From Flavimaribacter sediminis (GTDB lineage: Bacteria; Pseudomonadota; Alphaproteobacteria; Rhizobiales; Rhizobiaceae), in the NCBI RefSeq assembly GCF_019492055.1, contig NZ_JAICBX010000004.1:310001-374000 (forward strand): DNA of 64,000 bases, given 5' to 3'. This document shows positions 57,299-64,000 of the stretch, in pieces; positions within the stretch are counted from its first letter, which is position 1, and each line of letters begins with the position of its first letter. The position numbers were made by a program, and so were the translations under genes. The notes under the pieces are model-generated. The model had not been told where the DNA came from. It made no database searches and saw only the letters and a list, made by a program, of their open reading frames with translations.

Positions 57299-57748
57299 TT
57301 GGCGGAACTGCTTTTCTATCATCTGACGGAGTCCCGCCTGGAGGAAGCCCTGCCGCCGCTGCTCGAGAAGAGTCTCGGGCGCGGTTGGCGCGTTGTCGTT
57401 CAGACGGGATCGGATGAAAGGCGGGATGCGCTCGACCAACTCCTCTGGACCTGGCGAGACGACAGTTTTCTGCCGCATGGCGTCGAATCAGCGGAACACG
57501 CGAATATGCAGCCGGTGCTGCTGTGCAACAGCCATTCCAACGCCAACAACGCAAGTGTGCGGTTTCTGGTCGACGGCGCGGAACCGCCGGATCTCGTTTC
57601 TTACGACCGGGCCGTTTTCATGTTCGATGGCCACGACCAGGAACAACTTGAGGCTGCCCGCGGGCAATGGAAGCAGCTGAAGGGCGCAGGCCATGATTTG
57701 ACCTACTGGCAGCAAACCCCGGACAGGCGCTGGGAGCGCAAAGCCTAA
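57299..57748 (+). CDS. holC: DNA polymerase III chi subunit
   Basis: A 149-residue HolC-like protein (ELLFYHLTESRLEEALPPLL, LPHG, VLLCNS and the late AGHDLTYWQQ). Chi joins the clamp loader to single-strand-binding protein at the replication fork. The start is TTG 57299, with only a weak ribosome-binding site, so translation may depend on pepA. It converges on the L,D-transpeptidase gene with 16 bp between. Confidence 0.92.
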   Translation: MAELLFYHLTESRLEEALPPLLEKSLGRGWRVVVQTGSDERRDALDQLLWTWRDDSFLPHGVESAEHANMQPVLLCNSHSNANNASVRFLVDGAEPPDLVSYDRAVFMFDGHDQEQLEAARGQWKQLKGAGHDLTYWQQTPDRRWERKA

Positions 57749-57764
57749 GCGGCGGCCTCTCGCT

Positions 57765-59159
57765 TTAATTCGCTTCCGGTGGGCGCGTGACGAGGACGAA
57801 GTCCGTGCCGCGGTCTGTCGTTTCGCGACTGAGGCCCTCATCGGATATCGCCAGTGACGAGCCGGCGACGATCATGCCGTTGATCTGCTCACGAATTGTC
57901 GGCGGCATGACGATACGGTCTAGCGCTTCCGCGGTATCCGACGACACGGATGTTTTACCATCCTCGGAAAAGACGATCTCGGACAAAATCGACTTTTTCG
58001 GCTGGTCGGGAAGGGAGAGGCTTTGCCAATATATCATGTCGTCGCCCGGTGTTTCGGCAAGGGCGGTCAGAAAATGCGCGCCCAACGGTCTTTCCGGTTC
58101 GGTTATATCTACCGGAGCGTCGAACACTGATTTGAAGTTGCGGCGGACATAGACGTGGCCGCTCTTGAAAGAGCCGCGGCCCGAGGCTTCGTGCAGTTTC
58201 CTTGCTATATCCATGGAAAGCGTTCCGGTCGCATCGAGTTCCTGGCTCTTTTCAAAGCGGATGATGGCGCGACTGGTAGCAGGTCCCATCCAGCCGTCTT
58301 CCTTTCCCGCATTGAAGCCCAATTCATTGAGCATCACCTGGATGTCGCGTACGAGTTCGCGTCCGGTTCGCCGGGTAATAAGAATTCGCACAGGATCGGG
58401 ATCTTCTTGCGCGAATTCCGGTTCCCTTTGCGCCGCCTCGCCGGGATCCCTGACGTCGATGCCGGATCTCAGCGAATAGTCCGAACCAACGTCGGCCTCA
58501 AAATGCGCGTTTGCCTCTGAACCGATCATATGAAGGGAAGCCTGTTCGACCAGCGAGGACATATTCGCTTTTTCCTGCGGATCTCCAGCAACCTCGGCCG
58601 CAGGTTCGACGGGCGGATAGAAGAGATTGTCGTGCGTGATTGGAAAAGGTGATTTCTCTTCACCGACGATAACGACATGCGCTCCAATATCCGTGTAACC
58701 GAAGAGCTGACGTGCAAATTTTCCCGGCAGTCGCACGCAGCCATGTGACGCAGGCTGATCGGGAACGCTGTCAGACTCGTGAAGCGCGACGCCGGACCAT
58801 GTCAGGCGCTGCATGTAGGGCATTGGCGCCTGGCTGTAGATGTTCGACTTGTGATGACGGCGTTTTTCCAGAATGCTGAATACGCCCGTAGGCGTCCGGT
58901 GACCGTCTTTTCCGGAAGAGACGTTCGAGGTTTTCACAAGCTTGTCGCCCGAGAAGACCCTGATCGTCTGCTTGTCCAACGAAACGATCAAAAGGATAGG
59001 TTCGTCGGAACGATTGTCGGGATGAGACCATTCGATGACGTCTTTTTCGATTCCCGAGCGAGCATTCGCCCAGGATTCGTGAACACCAACGGAAAGATAC
59101 GCCATCATTCCCGCGACTGGTGCGAGCGCCACGCCTCGGACAAAAAAATCAATTCTCAC
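57765..59159 (-). CDS. L,D-transpeptidase with peptidoglycan-binding-like domain
   Basis: A 464-residue exported protein. A signal segment is followed by a YkuD catalytic domain (about residues 55-165), with the conserved HESDS and the active-site Cys in ASHGCVRLP. A peptidoglycan-binding-like helical region follows (about 270-325, with ELGFNAGKEDGWMGPATSRA). It should form 3-3 cross-links or anchor proteins to the wall. The C-terminal 130 residues are unassigned. It stands alone with a long upstream gap. Confidence 0.87.
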   Translation of the reverse strand: MRIDFFVRGVALAPVAGMMAYLSVGVHESWANARSGIEKDVIEWSHPDNRSDEPILLIVSLDKQTIRVFSGDKLVKTSNVSSGKDGHRTPTGVFSILEKRRHHKSNIYSQAPMPYMQRLTWSGVALHESDSVPDQPASHGCVRLPGKFARQLFGYTDIGAHVVIVGEEKSPFPITHDNLFYPPVEPAAEVAGDPQEKANMSSLVEQASLHMIGSEANAHFEADVGSDYSLRSGIDVRDPGEAAQREPEFAQEDPDPVRILITRRTGRELVRDIQVMLNELGFNAGKEDGWMGPATSRAIIRFEKSQELDATGTLSMDIARKLHEASGRGSFKSGHVYVRRNFKSVFDAPVDITEPERPLGAHFLTALAETPGDDMIYWQSLSLPDQPKKSILSEIVFSEDGKTSVSSDTAEALDRIVMPPTIREQINGMIVAGSSLAISDEGLSRETTDRGTDFVLVTRPPEAN

Positions 59160-59474
59160 GGCAACCCCCTACAAAAAACCGCATCCACCAAAACAGACTA
59201 CCTCGACCGGCGCGCATTGCCCCGTCTTTGCAAGGCCGAACATAACCTTATTAGAATAGTTGCATTAGTTTTCAGTAAATCAAGCGAATAACAGGAAAAA
59301 CTTATGCCAGATGTATCTCAACTTCGCGTGAATTGAGGTTTCTAGTAAGCTTATGTTTCTCGGCCGTTTAGGTCTTGTTCCTGCCGTTATCTTCGCATTG
59401 CTTTGCCTTCAAACATTCCATAAACCTGTCCGAACGCCCATCGCAGGCGCTTGTTACAGGGGAGGCAAATCATA
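59160..59474. other. Divergent intergenic region
   Basis: 315 bp between the divergent L,D-transpeptidase and isomerase genes. No gene is supported. A strong GGGGAGG ribosome-binding site at 59459-59465 serves the isomerase-like gene; no confident promoter is seen. Confidence 0.5.
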
Positions 59475-60068
59475 ATGAGCAAGCCGGTTGAGTTCTATTA
59501 CGACTTCGTAAGCAGCGCGTCCTATTTGGCCTATAAACGACTTCCGGCAATGCTGGAGAAAGCGGGCGGACACATCGTGTGGAAGCCGATGCTGCTCGGC
59601 GGTCTGTTCAAGGCAGTCGGGAACACAACGCCCGCCCATGTCCCGGCCAAGGGGCGCTGGATGTTCGAAGATCTCAGTCGGACGGCCGAGAAATTTGGCA
59701 TACCGTTTTCCGTCAATCCGGCCTTTCCGCTCAATACAATTCTGGCCATGCGCGGTGTGATTGCAGCTGAAAAGCTCAATCCGGATTACGTGAAATCATA
59801 CATGGACGTGATGTTCGATGCTTCCTGGGCGGAGGGCGGCGACCTCGGACGTCCCGAAGTCGTCATGGAGCTTATGGAGAAGGTTGACCTTCCGGCCCAG
59901 GAAATCGCCAATCTGGCGCAGGACCAGGCGATCAAGGACGAATTGCGGATAAATACCCAGGAAGCGGCTGAGCGCGGCGCCTTCGGAGCGCCGACTTTCT
60001 TTGTCGACGGTGAGATGCACTGGGGGCAGGATCGTCTCGACTGGGTCGTGGAAGCCGCCGCCAGATAA
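59475..60068 (+). CDS. 2-hydroxychromene-2-carboxylate isomerase-like protein
   Basis: A 197-residue protein of the DsbA-like kappa-GST group. It begins FYYDFVSSASYLAYKRLP, where a Ser replaces the usual redox Cys, and carries the late GAFGAPTFFVDGEMHWGQDR. The known reaction is glutathione-dependent isomerisation in naphthalene breakdown, but most genomic relatives have no proven substrate. ATG 59475 is chosen for its strong ribosome-binding site. No aromatic-degradation genes are near. Confidence 0.85.
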   Translation: MSKPVEFYYDFVSSASYLAYKRLPAMLEKAGGHIVWKPMLLGGLFKAVGNTTPAHVPAKGRWMFEDLSRTAEKFGIPFSVNPAFPLNTILAMRGVIAAEKLNPDYVKSYMDVMFDASWAEGGDLGRPEVVMELMEKVDLPAQEIANLAQDQAIKDELRINTQEAAERGAFGAPTFFVDGEMHWGQDRLDWVVEAAAR

Positions 60069-60109
60069 CATCGGAAAGGTCTCGCGGAACGCTGAAAGGG
60101 TAATGACCG

Positions 60110-62815
60110 ATGGATTTGGATTATGTCGTACCGATTTTCATCGTTCTCGCCTTTGTCCTGATCGGTCCGATACTCGGTACAGTCGCCTTCTTCCGCGTGC
60201 GGACTTTGCGGCGCGAGTTCGACGCATTCAAAGCCCAGTTCGGCGCGCTGCCGGACGTCGGACAAGGCGCCTTGGCGCGGGTCGCGGCAGAAAGAGCAGC
60301 CAAGCCGCCAACCGATAGCCACACCAACGATGCCTTGGAGCCCGAGCCGGAGGAATTCATCCCCCAGCCGCAGGAGGCCAGTGTCCATACGGCGGAGGAA
60401 TCGAAGCCTGAGAAACCGCCCGACGCACCGTCTGCCGCTCAGGAGACGAAGCCAGACAGGAACTTCGAAGAAATCTTCGGAGCGAAATGGGCCGTTTGGA
60501 TCGGCGGAATTGCCTTGGCGCTCGGCGGCGTCTTCCTCGTTAGATACTCGATAGAGCAGGGGCTTTTGGGGCCCGGCGCCCGAGTGCTTCTTGGAGCATT
60601 GTTCGCCATCGCCATGGCGGGAGCAGGCGAGTGGACGCGTCGGGCCGGCAATCAGTGGTCTTTCGCCCGATTTGAGTCAGCCAACATTCCTTCAATCCTG
60701 ACTGCCGTCGGAACGCTCGCCGCCTTCGCGACCATCTTCGCGGCCTATGCCTTGTACGGTTTTCTGTCTCCCTTCATCGCATTCGCTGGCCTGACGACCG
60801 TCACGCTGCTGACCATGGCGGCCGCCTTGCTGCACGGTCCATTGCTGGCGGGGTTCGGTATTCTCGCAAGCTTTCTGGTTCCTTTCCTGGTCGCGACCGA
60901 CAATCCAAGCACAATCGGACTGTCCGCCTATGCGCTGGCGGTCTCGATCTCGGCGTTCGGCGTCGCCCGCCTGAAATTCTGGCGCTGGATGGCGATCGTC
61001 GCCGCGCTCGGCATGGTGTTCTGGGGCATGGTTCTGCTGTTTTCTGCGGAGGACGGTTATCGGCCGGTGGTAGCCGCCTACGCCGTCATTTCGTGGGCGA
61101 TTATATGCTTTGTATTCGTCGTCAGCCTTTATGATCGTTCGGTCGACGCGATCACCAGCCCCGATCACGCGGCGTGGCCGCTCCTGTCTCTTGCTTTGCT
61201 GCCGCTGCTCGGGCTGACGCCGGACCACGCCGATACGCTCAATGTAGTGATACTTGTCCTCATGCTTGGCGCGCCGATGTTGGTAGCGCAGGAATGGACG
61301 GCCTCACGCTACGTCGCCCCAGTAGCGGTTGTGATCGTGGCTCTCGGATATAGCGGTTGGGACATTGCGCTTGAAAGCCTGACAGAATGGCGTCTGCAGC
61401 CGGCGCCGGACGCCGCGCCGGCGCTTGATATGCTGCCGGGCTTCCAGCAGAAACTCTTGTCCACCTACGCCTTGCTTGGAGCAGGGCTGGGGATACTTGC
61501 CGTCCTTATGGGTATGCGGGGCTCTCTGTTTTCGACGGCGAGAATACCCGTCGCCATCGGCGGGGCATTTCTGCCGGTTCTCGTCGTCGCCGTCGCCTAT
61601 GCGCGAATGGACGTCCTGCAGATTTCCTTCCGCTTTGGCCTGCTTGCAATCGTGCTGAGCGTTGCGCTTTTCGGGCTTGCTGACTTTCTGAAGCGACGAT
61701 TGCCTGCGGAGACGTATGGACGTGACGGAGCGATCGCGGTGTGGCTCATAGCCTCTCTCTCCGCCTTTACGCTTGGTCTGTGCATGATGCTCGATCGCGG
61801 GGCGCTAACCGTTGCGCTTGGTCTGATGGCGCTGATTGTTGCTGTCGTCTATGTCCGTTATCCGCTGGTTTCGCTGCGGGTGGTCTCCATTTTGGCGGCG
61901 GCGTTGTGGGCGGCTCGGGTTGCCTGGGATCCGGCGATCGTGGGAGACGATCTTGGCGCGACACCGGTCTTCAACTGGCTGTTGCTCGGCTACGGCGCGC
62001 CGGCGGCCGGCTTTGTCGCGACAGCCTATCTTATAGGGCTTCGCGGTCGCGATATCTGGCTCGAAATCATGGAGGCGATCGCTACGCTCGCTGTCACCGT
62101 GACGCTGGCGCTTCTCGGGTTGCATGCGATCGACCCGGACAGCCTTTTCACAGCAATCGATACACTCGCCGAAGCCGCCATGCTCGCGGTGATTGGCGGC
62201 GGCATGGCGCTGGCGCTGCTACGCCTGCCGCGCACAGCCGCGAGCGTTACCCTTCAGCGTCTTTCGGAAGTCCTGGGCGCCGTTGGCATGGCGATCGCCG
62301 GTCTGGGGTTGCTCTTCGTCTACAATCCGCTTGTTACAGGTGAATGGATCGGCCAGAGTCTGTTCTTCAATGTGCTGTTGTTCGCTTATTTGCTGACGGC
62401 GCTTCCATACGGCGCATTGGGCTTCTTCAGTCTTGGTCGACGCCATCCCTATTACAGCCGATCCGCAGTCGCACTGTCTGGTGTGCTTTTCTTCGCGTGG
62501 ATTTCTCTGACGATCCGACACGGTTTCCATCCGGGCCGGCTCACGGTGGGAGAGACTGGCGACGGCGAGTTATATATGTACTCTGCCGCCTGGCTGCTCA
62601 TCGGCATCATCACGTTGCTTGCCGGGCTCGCCACAGGCATGCGCTATCTACGCATCATTTCCGGGGTCATCATTGTCGCTGTTATCGCGAAAGTGTTCCT
62701 GTTCGATATGGCGGCCCTGACCGGATTCCTCCGGGCCCTGTCATTCATTGGTCTGGGCGTCGTGCTGGTCGGCATCGGCCTTGTCTATCAACGCCTGTTG
62801 CGGAGTTCCGAATAG
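60110..62815 (+). CDS. DUF2339 large multi-pass membrane protein
   Basis: A 901-residue protein. One N-terminal membrane segment is followed by a Glu/Pro-rich cytoplasmic linker (about 60-115), then WAVWIGGIALALGGVFLVRY and some two dozen further hydrophobic helices. This is the DUF2339 architecture, with unknown function. It lies 41 bp after the isomerase-like gene and converges on the ABC-F gene with 13 bp between. No enzymatic motif could be picked out. Confidence 0.82.
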   Translation: MDLDYVVPIFIVLAFVLIGPILGTVAFFRVRTLRREFDAFKAQFGALPDVGQGALARVAAERAAKPPTDSHTNDALEPEPEEFIPQPQEASVHTAEESKPEKPPDAPSAAQETKPDRNFEEIFGAKWAVWIGGIALALGGVFLVRYSIEQGLLGPGARVLLGALFAIAMAGAGEWTRRAGNQWSFARFESANIPSILTAVGTLAAFATIFAAYALYGFLSPFIAFAGLTTVTLLTMAAALLHGPLLAGFGILASFLVPFLVATDNPSTIGLSAYALAVSISAFGVARLKFWRWMAIVAALGMVFWGMVLLFSAEDGYRPVVAAYAVISWAIICFVFVVSLYDRSVDAITSPDHAAWPLLSLALLPLLGLTPDHADTLNVVILVLMLGAPMLVAQEWTASRYVAPVAVVIVALGYSGWDIALESLTEWRLQPAPDAAPALDMLPGFQQKLLSTYALLGAGLGILAVLMGMRGSLFSTARIPVAIGGAFLPVLVVAVAYARMDVLQISFRFGLLAIVLSVALFGLADFLKRRLPAETYGRDGAIAVWLIASLSAFTLGLCMMLDRGALTVALGLMALIVAVVYVRYPLVSLRVVSILAAALWAARVAWDPAIVGDDLGATPVFNWLLLGYGAPAAGFVATAYLIGLRGRDIWLEIMEAIATLAVTVTLALLGLHAIDPDSLFTAIDTLAEAAMLAVIGGGMALALLRLPRTAASVTLQRLSEVLGAVGMAIAGLGLLFVYNPLVTGEWIGQSLFFNVLLFAYLLTALPYGALGFFSLGRRHPYYSRSAVALSGVLFFAWISLTIRHGFHPGRLTVGETGDGELYMYSAAWLLIGIITLLAGLATGMRYLRIISGVIIVAVIAKVFLFDMAALTGFLRALSFIGLGVVLVGIGLVYQRLLRSSE

Positions 62816-62828
62816 GGCGGCGCTGCGG

Positions 62829-64000
62829 TCATTCGGCCGCCATCGCCTCATCATACTCGGCTGAAAGCTCCAGCCATTCCTCCTCCGCCCTGGAAAGGCT
62901 GCGCTGCGCCTGATTGCGCTCTCGCGCCTTGTCGGCTGCGAGGCCGGGCGACCGGTCATAGATCGTCGGTTCGGCAAGCTCGGCGTCGAGTTTCTGAATC
63001 TGGATCTCAAGTCTTTCGGTCAAGGATTCGATTTCCTTGATCTTTCTCCGCAACGGCGCCAACTGCTTCCGGCGATCCGCCGCAGCCTTGCGCTGCTCCG
63101 ATTTGGACAAACCGGGGTCGGAAATCTCCGGGTCGGTATCTGTCTTATCACCTTTGAGGATCAGCGTGCGGTAGTCGTCGAGATCGCCTTCATAGGGGCG
63201 CACCGTTCCGTGATTGACCAGCCATAGCCGATCAACGGTCGCTTCGAGCAAATGGCGGTCGTGCGAAATCACAATGACTGCGCCGTCATAGTCGTTCAGC
63301 GCTTCGACAAGTGCCGTGCGGCTGTCGATATCGAGATGGTTGGTTGGTTCATCGAGAATAATGAGATTTGGATGATCGAAGGCGGCGAGCCCCATGAGCA
63401 GGCGCGCCTTTTCGCCTCCGGACAGGTCGCGAGCCGCCGTTCCCATCTTCTCCGTTGAAAGCCCCATCTGCGAGACCCGGGCGCGCACTTTCGCTTCCGG
63501 CGCGTCTGGCATCCGGGCGCGGACATGATCGACCGCGCTTTCCGACGGCACAAGATCGTCGAGCTGATGCTGCGCGAAGTAACCGACTTTCAGGTTGGGC
63601 GCGCGCACCATGGAGCCTGTGTCGAGGTCCAGACGATCGGAAATCAGCTTTGCAAATGTGGATTTGCCGTTTCCGTTGGCGCCAAGAAGGGCGATGCGGT
63701 CGTCATGATCGATTCGCAGATCAAGGCCGGCCAGTATCGGTTTCCCTGTCTCGTAGCCGACCGACGCCCGTTCCAGGAGAATGATCGGAGACGACGCCTG
63801 TTTGTCTGGCTCCGGAAAGCTGAACCCCTGAGTATGCTCCTCAATGACGGCGGCGACAGTTCCCATGCGTTCCAGCGCCTTCAAACGCGATTGCGCCTGC
63901 CTGGCCTTCGACGCCTTGTAGCGGAAACGCTCGACGAAAGATTCCATGTGCTTGCGTTTTGCCTCAACCTTCGCCCGCATCTTCGTCTGCAGTTCACGGG
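62829..64000 (-). CDS. ABC-F family ATPase, C-terminal part
   Basis: Partial gene running off the right edge on the minus strand; 390 residues are visible. They contain the inter-domain linker (SKARQAQSRLKALERM) and the second ATPase domain: Walker A LLGANGNGKSTFAKL, signature LSGGEKARLLMG and Walker B LIILDEPTNHLD. A C-terminal coiled-coil tail rich in Lys, Arg and Glu follows. There is no membrane segment. ABC-F proteins act on ribosomes to relieve stalls or antibiotic block. The first ATPase domain lies outside the window, so the Uup/YheS/EttA branch cannot be settled; the coiled-coil tail suggests Uup or YheS type. Confidence 0.88.
   Translation of the reverse strand, partial: RELQTKMRAKVEAKRKHMESFVERFRYKASKARQAQSRLKALERMGTVAAVIEEHTQGFSFPEPDKQASSPIILLERASVGYETGKPILAGLDLRIDHDDRIALLGANGNGKSTFAKLISDRLDLDTGSMVRAPNLKVGYFAQHQLDDLVPSESAVDHVRARMPDAPEAKVRARVSQMGLSTEKMGTAARDLSGGEKARLLMGLAAFDHPNLIILDEPTNHLDIDSRTALVEALNDYDGAVIVISHDRHLLEATVDRLWLVNHGTVRPYEGDLDDYRTLILKGDKTDTDPEISDPGLSKSEQRKAAADRRKQLAPLRRKIKEIESLTERLEIQIQKLDAELAEPTIYDRSPGLAADKARERNQAQRSLSRAEEEWLELSAEYDEAMAAE

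Noticed and set aside
55752-57554. A 600-codon open frame on the minus strand
   Set aside because: It is fully antisense to pepA and holC, which have clear catalytic and family motifs; its translation has no recognisable domain.
1-64000. tRNA, rRNA, CRISPR, IS element or prophage signals
   Set aside because: No cloverleaf, repeat-spacer pattern, transposase, integrase or phage gene was seen on either strand by eye; small RNAs cannot be excluded.

Overview
The window looks like a chromosomal segment of an alphaproteobacterium of the order Hyphomicrobiales (Rhizobiales), probably near the Phyllobacteriaceae or Mesorhizobium/Hoeflea group. This rests on protein sequences and on gene orders that I know from that order: mltG-yicC-gmk facing rsmA-pdxA-surA-lptD-lptG-lptF, then pepA-holC, and the purF-cvpA-radA-alr-dnaB and rpsF-rpsR-rplI runs. 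The DNA is GC-rich by eye except for one AT-rich islet near 47 kb. I found no tRNA, rRNA, CRISPR array, insertion sequence or prophage.

Layout. 1-9.3 kb: the end of a citramalate synthase-like gene, rarD, a GST, a LOG-family protein, a repeat-rich LysM envelope protein, an Atm1-type ABC exporter, and the phospholipid genes psd and pssA. 9.36-12.4 kb: a degraded branched-chain amino acid (LIV) ABC transporter. livF, livH and livM are intact, but livG survives only as its last ~38 codons, joined to the 3' remnant of an IclR-type regulator. 12.4-17.8 kb: a PadR-regulated RND efflux operon with a striking operator/promoter region. 18.0-25.0 kb: an SDR, purF, cvpA, radA, alr and dnaB, all on the minus strand. 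25.3-29.2 kb: cfa and the rpsF-rpsR-DUF2232-rplI ribosomal operon.

29.5-39.8 kb is an accessory catabolic locus. A divergent RpiR-family regulator faces genes for an N-formylglutamate-amidohydrolase-like enzyme, a tripartite TRAP transporter (DctQ, DctM, DctP), a glutamine-synthetase-like ligase, an aldehyde dehydrogenase and an iron-type alcohol dehydrogenase. A second glutamine-synthetase-like gene follows and is broken by one extra G in a seven-G run. The enzyme set (ligase, alcohol dehydrogenase, aldehyde dehydrogenase, amide hydrolase) matches the logic of gamma-glutamylation pathways for amines or amino alcohols, here with its own TRAP importer. This is the best candidate in the window for an undescribed pathway; the substrate cannot be read from the sequence.

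39.9-46.6 kb: fabD, fabG, acpP and fabF, with a near-consensus acpP promoter and an acpP terminator, then mltG, yicC and gmk. 46.6-47.8 kb: an AT-rich islet with a sulfotransferase gene, wedged between the converging ends of gmk and rsmA and overlapping the end of rsmA. 47.8-55.5 kb: rsmA, pdxA, surA, lptD, lptG and lptF (minus strand), covering rRNA methylation, vitamin B6 and outer-membrane biogenesis. 55.8-64 kb: pepA, holC, an L,D-transpeptidase, a 2-hydroxychromene-2-carboxylate isomerase-like protein, a very large DUF2339 membrane protein and the C-terminal two-thirds of an ABC-F ATPase.
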